Source of the DNA: Coptis chinensis
Lineage: Eukaryota; Streptophyta; Magnoliopsida; Ranunculales; Ranunculaceae
Length of the DNA: 64,000 nucleotides
Assembly (NCBI GenBank): GCA_015680905.1
Contig: CM027377.1
Span: 11,432,501 to 11,496,500 of the forward strand
Direction of reading: 5' to 3'
The translations under genes and the position numbers were made by a program. Positions 41,460 through 51,383 of the stretch are shown one piece after another. Position 1 is the stretch's first letter. Each line of letters starts with the position of its first letter. The notes under the pieces were generated by a model. It saw nothing but the letters and a program-made list of their open reading frames with translations, made no database searches and was not told the DNA's origin.

Positions 41460-42060
41460 CTGCTATCTTTTGTTTCCTACTTTTTTATCTTTGCTTCCAT
41501 GCATGGATTTCTCCTCCAAATATAGCTCCAAAGAAGGAAGGAGAGAGAAATAAACAGTATGTGTTGTGTGTGTTAGTATGAGAGAAAAATTCTCTCTTTG
41601 AGTCTTTCTCTCATTTTTTGCATCTTTGGCTAGTTCATACATGCTATCATTAGTAACTCAAAAGGTCTTATACTCTTATACACCCACTTCATTTTTATTT
41701 GTATGTGTGTGTGTGTAAAAGTTTCTTCAACTACCCAAGAAAGAGTGAAAGAAGAGTAACCAAATTTTTAGTCTTCTTTTCTACTGTTTTAGATCTTGTC
41801 CTTGCTTTAAAACACTGAAATCTAACTTGGGCTGTTGTTTCATTTAGTTCAAACACCATGATCTGAATTGGTTTCTTGTTAGATTCGAGTTTGTTACTTG
41901 TTTTTACTAGAATATCTGATCTTGGGTCCTCTGTTTTTTTCTTCTTCTAGCATTGGGGTCTATTTTTTTTTATAGCATTAGAGTGTTGGAAGTGATTGAG
42001 TGATTGAGTGATTTGAGCTTGTTTTTGTGATTTTGATCCGGGTTTTGTGTTTAGTGAGCA

Positions 42061-43764
42061 ATGAAAGAAGATCGAGAACAGAGGCATGTGTGCAAGTTTT
42101 GTAAGAAAGATTTCCCATGTGGAAGATCATTAGGTGGACATATGAGGTCTCATATGAGAAACATTGAGAAAAAAGACAAGCTTGAAAAAAAGAAAACTTC
42201 TTGTTCCATTAATGGTGGAAGTAGTAGTAATACTAATAACATTTACTTGGTGGAATTTGATGTGAATGGTCATGTTGGTTATGGTCTTAGAGAGAACCCT
42301 AAGAAGACTTGGAGGATTTCTGATTCAATTGATGATGATGGTAGTTTGAAGCAGGAGAAAATTTGTAAAGAATGTGGTAAAGAATTTCAATCTTGGAAAG
42401 CTTTGTTTGGTCATATGAAATGCCATTCTGAAAAGGAAAGAGTTTCTGATAGCTTGGAAAATGATTCATGGATCATGGATAGTCAATCTGATACTGAAAC
42501 TGCAGCACCAAGGCGTAGAAGGAGATCGAAAAGAACAAGGTACAAGAATTACACTACCACTAGTACTACTATTACTGCTTCTTCGTCTTTGTCTTTAGCA
42601 AATAATGGTTCTAGTTCTGTTTCTGAAATTGAGCATGAACAAGAAGAAGTAGCTATGTGTTTGATGATGTTATCTAGAGATGTAGGACACTGGGGTGGAT
42701 TGACTGAATCTTCGGATAATAATTCTGTTGTTGTTGAAGTTAAATCATCAAGTTTAGTAAAGGGAATTTCTGAGAAAGAAGATAGCAATGTTAATCAAAT
42801 TGTGAAGACTAAGAAACTGAAAGATAAGAAGTTAAAATGTGTTCTTTTGGACTCGGATAATGCTCTATTCGAGCCTAAAGGATCTGAATTTGGTAATTCT
42901 AACTATGGGATGTCGAGAAATGGAGTTAAGAAGCTTGAATCAGCAGAAGATTCTGTCAATGGGTCTATTGGGGAATGCAGGTTTAAGAAGCCAAAGAGTG
43001 ACAATGAAGAGGGATTTGAAGTGTCCAATGCCAAATTGGGGAAAGGTGTGTATACTAAAAGTAGAGTGAAGTGTGCTGAAGCTGAACTAAGGAAGGATTT
43101 GGTTAAGGAAGGAGATGACCAAACTGATTCAGAATGTGGCAAGTATAGTAGTCCAGGCAAGAGAGCTCGTCGTCACAATGCTTCTGATTCCAAAATTGTG
43201 GAAGAGTGTTCGAAGAAAATGAAATTTGATGCTACTGATTCCCCAAGCAAAAGCAAGTATCAATGCGCTGCCTGCAACAAGATCTTTCACTCTTACCAAG
43301 CACTTGGTGGTCATCGGGCGAGCCACAAGAAGATTAAAGGTTGTTGCGCACCTAGCACCGAAAGCAGTGAAACCATCATTGAGCTCAATGCTGATTCTAA
43401 AACTGATGGTAAGCTCATGAAATCGTTCAACAATGGGATCCCAATTGAGAAAGAGGCGGCTAGCTGGACTGAAACTAGCTATGGTTCAAAGAAGAATAAG
43501 CATGAGTGCCCAATTTGCTCCAAAGTTTTTACATCAGGACAAGCTCTAGGTGGTCACAAAAGGTCTCATGTGCTTGAAGCTTCTGAAGCCAGAGGCAACC
43601 ACACAATTGTCATTCAGCAACAACTTCCTGAGATACGCGATTTTCTCGATCTTAATCTCCCTGCTCCGGTCGAAGAAGACACCAGTGCACACATTGGGTT
43701 CAAGCCATGGTGGGCTGGAAATAATCACAAGCATGAGCAAGCAGTGGGTCTGATCTTTAACTGA
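42061..43764 (+). CDS. ZAT-like C2H2 zinc finger transcriptional repressor, four fingers, EAR motif
   Basis: This intronless 567-residue protein is a plant C1-type C2H2 zinc finger factor acting in the nucleus. Four fingers are visible: C11/C14/H27/H31 (RSLGGH), C102/C105/H118/H122 (WKALFGH), C402/C405/H418/H422 (YQALGGH) and C483/C486/H499/H503 (GQALGGH). A basic run RRRRRSKR (151-158) is a likely nuclear signal. EEVAMCLMMLSRD (195-207) is a block conserved among ZAT proteins, and LDLNLP (529-534) is an EAR repression motif, expected to recruit TOPLESS co-repressors. Finger 2 departs from QALGGH, which may weaken DNA reading there. The start is the first ATG of the open frame, directly before finger 1. 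Relatives such as Arabidopsis ZAT4 and ZAT9 are shorter, so the long serine- and lysine-rich middle is notable. Target genes are unknown. Confidence 0.95.
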   Translation: MKEDREQRHVCKFCKKDFPCGRSLGGHMRSHMRNIEKKDKLEKKKTSCSINGGSSSNTNNIYLVEFDVNGHVGYGLRENPKKTWRISDSIDDDGSLKQEKICKECGKEFQSWKALFGHMKCHSEKERVSDSLENDSWIMDSQSDTETAAPRRRRRSKRTRYKNYTTTSTTITASSSLSLANNGSSSVSEIEHEQEEVAMCLMMLSRDVGHWGGLTESSDNNSVVVEVKSSSLVKGISEKEDSNVNQIVKTKKLKDKKLKCVLLDSDNALFEPKGSEFGNSNYGMSRNGVKKLESAEDSVNGSIGECRFKKPKSDNEEGFEVSNAKLGKGVYTKSRVKCAEAELRKDLVKEGDDQTDSECGKYSSPGKRARRHNASDSKIVEECSKKMKFDATDSPSKSKYQCAACNKIFHSYQALGGHRASHKKIKGCCAPSTESSETIIELNADSKTDGKLMKSFNNGIPIEKEAASWTETSYGSKKNKHECPICSKVFTSGQALGGHKRSHVLEASEARGNHTIVIQQQLPEIRDFLDLNLPAPVEEDTSAHIGFKPWWAGNNHKHEQAVGLIFN

Positions 43765-43977
43765 AGAACCCGAGTCTTGCTGTGGTTACCTTGAAGGTGC
43801 AGGAGTGTACAGACATATTGGTGGCTATTATTTGATTAATTCTTTACAGACTTGAAGAATATGAGCTAAAGAGGTAAAAAGTTTCATTGCTGCTTAGTGC
43901 TTACCGTCTCTAGGTAGCAGTTTCCTCTTTAAGCTCTGGATTTTTTTTCTTGTTATTGTTTCCTTTCATATCCTGAG

Positions 43978-43983
43978 AATAAA
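43978..43983 (+). terminator. AATAAA polyadenylation signal of the zinc finger gene
   Basis: AATAAA occurs 214 bp after the stop codon, in a T-rich stretch suited to a plant near-upstream element. It is the best candidate but plant signals are loose. Confidence 0.45.
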
Positions 43984-43989
43984 TCTCAA

Positions 43990-45640
43990 TTGCTGCAAAC
44001 TTTTACAGGTCATTGGTATGTTTCATTTAGAAACATTGATACTATTAACTTAGTTTGATGTTTCTACTTGCATTTCATCTTTGTATGTTCAAAGTTCAAA
44101 CCTATCAATGTGAACTCAAATCTGTAGTGAATTTTTTTTATTTTTTTTGTTAATCAACATATATGGATGAACTCAGAAAAAACCTCAGATCTCAGATTTC
44201 TTGGTACTGGTTGATGTTTAGTGTGTTCAATTAGTTCACATTGTTTTTCTTTACTTATTAATTGTTAAGTAGTATATCCTCTTTGTCTGTTCTAGCAGTG
44301 GTTTAGCTAGTTGAGTGAAAAAGGGGATGCACCAATCTTGTTAAAGTTTAAAATACAATAGAGGTTAGTACATTTTTCTTGTGACTAAAGAGACATTACT
44401 AAGTGGTTGGACTACTTTCATGTCTGGACTTTGAAGATTGAATCGAAATGATGGCTATGTGAAGTCATGAGGAAACAAAGGTAATGACCCTCTCTATACA
44501 TTATATAAATATACAAGATGGCATGTGAGCTCAAGGTGGTTGTTTAGTCACCTACCATAAAACATGACAACCCATCTCACTTCTAATGTTGATGTCTCTT
44601 TCTTGCCTTTGCCTTTCTTTTCTTTAACTTGATAGAGTAAGTGTACTCATAGATTCTTTATTTTCAAGTCTAAATGCTCCAATGGCACATAGACATGGAA
44701 GAAGTATGGTTAAAGTACAACTAGTTGAAGTCAGATCTGCGGTAGGGCGCACCAGCACGAACCAAAGCCCACCTAATCTTAGTCGAGGTGTAAGTGTGTA
44801 ACGCTACTCAGAGTAGCAGAGAAGTTGCTGTGCAAGTGATGAAGTGAGTTATACGCTTAGACTCAAATTCAGCAAAGGCCGCTTTGATGGTGTACTTCAA
44901 GTCTTCAACCATTAAAATCAAATAGAGCTCCTAAAAATGCATAGTCACGAACCAAGCCTCACGCTTAAGGTCTTTCGGAATGCTAGATCAATGACAACAA
45001 ACAACCACAAAGAAATGCATTATGGTCCTTAATTACAATTCAATTCATAACTTCCATTCTTCTAGTGATAGTGAATTTAATATAACATCTCTTTTATTAG
45101 GTAAGCCAAGGTAGGAACCACAAGCCTCACCTCATCTTGTTAGACCTGGCTACTAAAGTGAGATAGGAACCATCTTTTCTTTCTTGAATTTTGGTTTCTT
45201 GCAGTTCAGTTGCTTACTTGCTGCACTAGTGTAGCTGGCCTGAGCACTTGCAATTGCTTTATCCAAAGTGGAAAAATACTGAGAAAGCTTGGCATTTAGT
45301 TAAGTCCTTATCAGGACAAAAAAATATCTTAAGTCATCAAAAGGTTGTGAACTACTTAACTGTGGAGCAAGTGGGAATAAGGGCATTTTAGGAACAAATT
45401 CCCAATTGCAGTTGATTCCAACATTTTCAGTTAATGAGGGTATTTTGGTCATTTCAGCAGGATTAAGATATGTCCAACGCAGTACAATCTCCTAGGAATC
45501 AACGAGGTGAGTTCAGTTCAGTCAGAGTGATACACTTGCCGTCTTCTCATGTAAGAGTCACTAAAGGGTATTTTGTTCGTTATACAGAATTAAAATACAT
45601 AAAAAGTGTAGGGGAATTTCTGTAAGTTTGAATTTTGTAC
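43990..45640. other. Intergenic downstream of the zinc finger gene
   Basis: No coding signal or recognisable transposon ends. It is AT-rich, with a slightly less AT-rich patch near 44740-45000. Nothing in it could be assigned. Confidence 0.45.
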
Positions 45641-45655
45641 TCCTATACATGGACT

Positions 45656-46378
45656 AAAATATCACCGATATATTTGATATATTGCCGATATATATCGGTA
45701 TTTTGGTACACCGATATCGATATTTCCAATATATATCCACCGAATATAGAACCTTTTTTTTTTTTTTTTTTTTTTATATATCGGAATTTTCGATATAAAA
45801 CTTTATATCGCCGATATAATCGATATTTACGATATATGTCAGTTGACTTTTTGACCATTTTTTAATATAAATCCGATATTTCCAATATGTTTCCGATATA
45901 TTTTTGATATTCCCGATATTATATTTCCGATATTTTAAATAGTTTGGACTGATCACCAAAAAAATGGATATATCCGATATATATCGGTTTTTGAGTATAC
46001 CGATATATTCATCGATATCGATATTTTGGGCCTTGCTTCTATATCAAGCCCAAAATATCGCCGATATATCTGATATATTATCGATATATATATTTTTTGG
46101 TGCCGACATCCATATATATCTACCGAATATTGAATTCTTTTTTTCCTGATATATATTGGAATTTCCGATATATAACTTTATATCATCGATATAACCGATA
46201 TGTGCGATATTTACGATATATATCATTTGACTTTTTGACCATTTTTTAATATAAATATATGATATTTCCGATATTTTAGATAGTTTGGATAGGTTACAAA
46301 AAAAAAATAGATATATCCGATATATATCGGTTTTTAGGTACACCGAAATATTCACCGAATTCGATATTTTGGGCCTTG
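45656..46378. repeat. Duplicated GATATC-rich palindromic element
   Basis: Two tandem units (about 45656-46033 and 46046-46378) each begin near AAAATATCRCCGATATAT and end CGATATTTTGGGCCTTG, so each has inverted ends. Both contain, in the same order, ATATATCGG, GACTTTTTGACCATTTTTTA, GATATTTTA(A/G)ATAGTTTGGA and GATATATCCGATATATATCG. The sequence is saturated with GATATC, CGATAT and ATATCG. Unit 1 carries a T run at about 45756-45776. Most likely two copies of one MITE; no transposase is encoded and the superfamily is unclear. Confidence 0.75.
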
Positions 46379-46464
46379 TCCTATATTAGGGTGTTTAGAG
46401 AGTTGCAAGCATACAAACCCAAAGCTTAATCCCATTTGTGGAGACAATTTTGTATTTTTAGAAA

Positions 46465-46824
46465 CGAGCCCGTTATATGAACTCTATCACAAAAAGTAGA
46501 TTTATAAGATGAATTGAGGGCTGATTTTTGGTGAAGATAGTTTTCTCATAATGAATAATCTTCCTACAAAAAATCAACCAAAACAAAAATGTTTAACATT
46601 ATCAAAAGTTGTTTTGAAATTTGAATTTTTTTGACCGCTGGATAATTTTATGACATTGTAAGCAAATTTTGATATGTCTAGATATCTTCAAATGTACTGG
46701 TTTTTTCTAAGAATGATCTATATTGTGAGGAGAACATCTCCACCAAAAATCAGCTTCTAATTCAATGTTTTCATAGTGGAGCTTTTTTGGAGTTCGTATA
46801 AGTAGAGTTCATATAACAGGCAGA
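46465..46824. mobile_element. Mutator-like MITE with 9-bp target duplication
   Basis: Imperfect inverted arms of about 75 bp share GTTATATGAACTCTA and CTGATTTTTGGTG. An exact 9-bp duplication TTTTAGAAA flanks the 360-bp element (46456-46464 and 46825-46833). A 9-bp duplication with long inverted ends is typical of Mutator-like elements. It encodes nothing. Confidence 0.75.
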
Positions 46825-46833
46825 TTTTAGAAA

Positions 46834-47197
46834 ATAGTAGTTTTTTTTTTGGGGCTAACTGGTGTCTGGGCAGCTTACGCGCACCTCAACAAATCCCAAG
46901 GACATAGTTATAAATTCGACCGGGTACTTCCTCGCTAGTGAGCTTGAGGAGAATCTAACTAGTACTAAAGAGCAAAACCCAAGGGCACAAGGGCACCGGA
47001 CTACTTATGAACTTCAAAATGTAAACAACAATTTTGTATATTTGGAATTTTGACGTAAATGTATAAGAAGACCAAGATTATATTCTCTCAAGTAGTCAAG
47101 ATAATTAAGGTGTTAGCGGTAAAAATAGGTTTCCTTGGTTACTATCTTTTTTGGTTAATCCCTTTGTCACTATTTTACTAGTAAAACAGTTTTTTGG
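46834..47197. other. Intergenic, nothing recognised
   Basis: A short frame at 46862-47053 has no recognisable domain. No repeat ends were seen. Confidence 0.4.
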
Positions 47198-47200
47198 TAA

Positions 47201-47665
47201 GGGTATCTTCAATAGGAGTGTAAAATTACACCTCCACATAGGTTCCGCCTAGGTGCTATTAGGATTTTATAACTCCAATTATAAATTATTGTATAGCCTA
47301 TAAATATCCACTCTCTATTGTTCTTAACAGAGAAGTGTAAAAAAAAATTGATTTTAAACTCAAACGACACTTAAAGTGACGTCTCTCTATAATTTAAATT
47401 AGGACGTCACTTTAAGTGTCGTCTGATTTTAAAATTTTCAAATTGTGATCCGAACGTTTTTTTTGTTCAGACGTGTGTTCAAGTATTGCCAGAGTTTTTT
47501 ATTAACTAATAGCGAGATGGAGAATTCCCCACCCCCTCTATTAACTAATTAGCTATTATCTATAATATATCACCCCCATTTAAAAGAGTTTTTTGACACT
47601 TAGGGTGTAAATTTTACACTCTATATATACGGTATTACGGTTTACACCACCTATTGGAAATGCTC
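47201..47665. mobile_element. Tourist-like MITE (465 bp)
   Basis: Ends are inverted (GGGTATCTTCAATAGG at left; CCTATTGGAAATGCTC at right) and flanked by TAA (47198-47200 and 47666-47668). The interior has an inverted pair of motifs (AAACGACACTTAAAGTGACGT; ACGTCACTTTAAGTGTCGT, each shared in part). Ends resemble those of the MITE at 15521-17162, suggesting the same broad group. Confidence 0.75.
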
Positions 47666-47668
47666 TAA

Positions 47669-48376
47669 TGCTTTAATTTTTAGTCGGTATAAACAGTTCC
47701 TTGATAAACAAGGCCCAATTATACTTCAAGTAGGGGCCCAATATAATGTTGAATCCTTTCTAAAACTAACAAACCAAAACCAAGTCGACAAAGAACAGTC
47801 GGTCATTATATAGAGCACGCAAAAACACATTAGCATGATACAAATGAATTTCCGTTGACAAAAATGATTTAGAAAATAAATTTTCCCTTCAAAATTAGGT
47901 TTTTTCCCTAGCAGTGTTTTAAAGGACTTGTTCCTACTTCCGAGTTACTTGCATCCAAGGGTTTTGTAGTAAATAGCTCGTGTTCATTGTATAATCGCAG
48001 TGATGATTCTCATTACCATATATTCTTGCAATGCCCTTTTGCACGTGCTATTCGGTTTCAACAACAACTACATCACCTACATACCTTATGCCTTGGTAAA
48101 TATTCAAACTCAGTCTTTCTCTCACTGTTTTCAGCAACTACATTTATTTAAGTAGAATATCATCCGTTTGTAGATACCGTTTGGTGTAATTAATAATATT
48201 AGTTTGGTTACCAAAAAAAACACAATACTTATTAGTCACTTTGCAAGTTTGTAGGCCTGTACCATTATCAACACGCGATCAAGTACATTAAGTTGCTAGT
48301 CTTGATACTCTGATCTTCTAAAAAAAAGTTGCTAGTCTGCTAGTTCAATTTCATCCTTTAGTTACTAAGTCAAAAC
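47669..48376. other. Intergenic, nothing recognised
   Basis: AT-rich sequence upstream of the RING pseudogene. I see no coding region, repeat ends or RNA gene. Confidence 0.4.
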
Positions 48377-48603
48377 ATGGATGAATTACCCTCACGACCA
48401 AGCAGGAACATCCCTTATACCGCAAGACCTAGTTTTCGCAGACAGATGCGCGTTCTATACTCTCACAACAAAGATAAGTCCAAGGACATGACGTTCATCA
48501 CGAAGGTTCACTTTGTTGCGACAAATAATAATTATGGTTGGTTATTTGGGAATTTAAATGGATGATATCATGAAGGTTCACTTGAACAAAATGTTGAATC
48601 CTG

Positions 48604-49099
48604 ATGGTTGTCAACTTGAAGTCCAAGAAAAACTCGGTGAGTACTACATGCAGCCATGATATCTATAGCAAAACTTGGGAAGCTATTCGCGGTGAGTTAT
48701 CAACTTCCTCTAACCTGATTGCAGCAATGGCATTAAAAGATAAGTTCAAGCCTGAGAAGATAACATTGATTTTATTCTTAGGGGTTGTTGTAAAAATAGA
48801 GGTAAAGTATGATGATGAATACGAAGTTGAGCAGTGGATTATTCAAGGACGGTCATCAGCATCAATATCAACAAATCATATGTCTAGAAAAAGGAAATTC
48901 GAAACAATAGATATGTTGAAAGTTGAGTGTCCAATATGTTATAATGAATTGTTGATGGAAATGGGATGTGAACGTATGCCTTGCAAACATGTGTTTCATA
49001 GAAGATGCAATTTACACATGGTTCCAAAAGAACTCAAAGAACACCTTCCCGATGTGTCGCTATGAGATATATGCAAAGTTCATAGGTGAAGGTATTTGA
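48604..49099 (+). pseudogene. RING-H2 finger protein pseudogene
   Basis: The open frame from 48604 ends with a RING-H2 start: CPICYNELLMEMGCERMPCK followed by HVFHRRC. The next RING residues appear one frame over: YTWFQKNSKNTFPMCRYEIY, ending at a stop at 49097-49099. In functional RING-H2 fingers the block before PMC should be a cysteine (C-P-x-C); here it is phenylalanine, so a zinc ligand is lost as well as the frame. A short frame at 48377-48565 and the KVHLNKMLNPDGCQLE segment near 48571 may belong to the same decayed gene. RING-H2 proteins act as E3 ubiquitin ligases; this copy is unlikely to. Confidence 0.75.
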
Positions 49100-49156
49100 A
49101 GAAATTATATGATTATATCTCTTTGTTCTTCTGTTTAATCAGATAATTTGGTGCGA

Positions 49157-49295
49157 ATTAGTATTTTAGTATTTACTATTATAATTTTTATTTTCAGCTT
49201 GCAATTCAGTATTAGGCTATCAGCAGGTAGTATTTTAGTATTTACTATAATTTTTATTTTCAACTTGCAATTCAGTATTAGGCTATCAGGAGGTA
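49157..49295. repeat. Tandem duplication, two ~68-bp units
   Basis: Two adjacent units carry TAGTATTTTAGTATTTACTA and then CTTGCAATTCAGTATTAGGC, differing at a few positions. Non-coding; possibly slippage or a small satellite seed just downstream of the RING pseudogene. Confidence 0.8.
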
Positions 49296-49699
49296 CTGTA
49301 CGTGCATTAAGATAATCGCCAAAAACTTGTATACTGAGAGCATAGTTTGGGATTTTGGAATTCCAAAAATTTGGAAAATCGAAATTCACAATATTTCAAC
49401 CCATGTTATATTTTGATTTATAATAATTTCGGAATCATTATTATTTCGACCAGACCCTATGTTGTTTTTTCTATTTTAAAAAAAAAAACCGAAATATCGA
49501 ATGGAATTATGATATTCCGTTTGGAATCGTGAACACTAACTGAGAATATGTTTTACAAGAAAATGGTCGATCGAAAAGACAAGCTTTAATTACCTAAACA
49601 AAATACAGTTCAATTTTCAATTTTCTAATAAGGTCAGCCAGTAGGTTTTAGCTACTAAAAAACCTAGGTTTTTAAATGTGATTATTGATAAAGACAAAT

Positions 49700-49995
49700 A
49701 TGCAACTATTCATACCTAGGTAGTATGCATACTGGCCCTAGGCCAATGTTGCCTAAAGCCTTGCATATGACCCCAACCAAAACAAAAGGGCCATTAAATT
49801 TGGAAAAAACCCACTATAGTTTTTAAAATCAATACAAAAAGCCCATTCTCTCAAAAAGAAAAGGAAATAAAAGACTCATTTTGCGGACCTTACATTGGGC
49901 CCATTCAAATACAGGGCTGGCCTTGTATGCATATATACCTAGAGTATGTATTTAAGGACGTGTATGCATACCCTAGGTAGTATGAAGTATGCAAG
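49700..49995. repeat. Possible MITE with CCTAGG-containing ends
   Basis: The stretch starts CATACCTAGGTAGTATGCAT and ends with GCATACCCTAGGTAGTATG, and contains further ATATACCTAGAGTATGTA. The ends can pair as inverted repeats around CCTAGG, but they can also be read as direct repeats, and I found no target duplication. Confidence 0.35.
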
Positions 49996-50099
49996 ATGAT
50001 GATGGGTAATGCGGTGGCGGAACTAGAAAATAATCGAGTGGAGCGAATGTTACGGCGGGGTGGGGTATGTGGCCCAAAAGGTGATTTGGTTGGTTTCTA

Positions 50100-50388
50100 T
50101 CCGTCTGTCTGTCCTCATTCTCGCACAAACTTTGCTAATTTCTCCTCACTCGATCTCTCGCGCCAGAAACTCCCTTAGCTCCTCTCTGTATCTTCTTCGC
50201 CCAAAACTCTCGATTGCCGAAATCCATCACTCCCTGACACACACACACTCTCTATCTCTTCTTCATAACACCCCACAATATTTCTCTTTCTCGTTGGAAA
50301 ATTGGTGGGGAATCAGGTTTCATTACTTTCTGTGCAACTATTGGCACAACCGCAGCAGGGTAACTTTCTCAACAGTCCCGACAGCAAG
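50100..50388 (+). other. Possible orphan first exon or 5' UTR of a host gene
   Basis: A pyrimidine- and CpG-richer stretch (CTCACTCGATCTCTCGCGCC, then CTCTCGATTGCCGAAATCC) resembles a plant 5' UTR. It ends at a good splice donor (GACAGCAAG followed by GTATGC at 50389). No downstream coding exon is seen before the LINE begins near 51384; the gene could be broken or could continue beyond the window. This rests on composition and one splice site only. Confidence 0.25.
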
Positions 50389-51383
50389 GTATGCGATTAA
50401 AGAAGGCAAGTTCCAAAGTTCTACCTTTTCTATTTCATCTGTTCATAAAGTTTTTAGTTTTCCTTTTGATTGTATCTCAGTTGTGCTTTGTGATTTATAC
50501 TTGATTATGGGTTTTCTTTGAAATAAATCTCACTTTTGGATTTTATTGAATATTTTTTTTGTTAGTTTATCACAAGAGATGAAAAATGGTATCGAAACTA
50601 AGAATGAAGGAAGCATAACTCAATTAATTGTGGGTTGGTGGTTTTGGGTCGACATTGTTGTTTGTACCTCTATTAAAGTGTTTTTTCTTCACTATCCATT
50701 GTTTTGAATGTTGTTTAGAAGAGTGTGTAGATCAGAGGAACTATTTTTTAGTGAATTACTTATATGCGCAAGTTAATCGGAAGAATCCTTTTGTGGGAGT
50801 AGTACGTGCATTGGGTGTTCAGTATATAGGGGAGAGTATCAGTATTCTACTATTCTTACATCCATCGGATGGCACCATAGTCTCATTTGAGAGTGATGTT
50901 CTTTGAGGTGGTACTTGGATAGATAAGTTGGTTCTTTCTTCCTTTTGTTTAAAGATTTGTCCTTCTTCACCAATACCCATATCTCCCTCTCTTCTCCACC
51001 CTTTCTCCGCTCACGCCCCCACTGCAATGCAGTATACTAGTTTTAGGGTGTATGTATGTATAAGATTCTCTCTTACAACCCTTCTCTAGTATGCTTCATG
51101 CTGAATACATGTTTTTTTAATCTAGAAAACTGTTACTCATCTCACATCCGCTACTCCACCGCATACCATCCTTTTTCCTTGCATCGTATAATCCATTATC
51201 CACACATGTCAAATGATGATTTTTATATGCTAGTCATTTTAACTATACCATCTAAAAGGAGACATTCCTATGTGGTGTCTATGTATGTGTTTCTTTGTAT
51301 GAATTTGGGCCCAAAATCTGTTGAAAGTACTTTTGTCTTTTTGGGGGTTGATGATATATAGTAGAGATATAGATAGTGATAAT
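50389..51383. other. Stretch before LINE, nothing assigned
   Basis: AT-rich sequence with no recognisable protein domain. It may include LINE 5' untranslated sequence, but no ORF1-type protein with a CCHC zinc knuckle is present. Confidence 0.4.

Noticed and set aside
45635-46355. Several tyrosine- and isoleucine-rich frames
   Set aside because: They are translations of GATATC-rich repeats in all frames, not genes.
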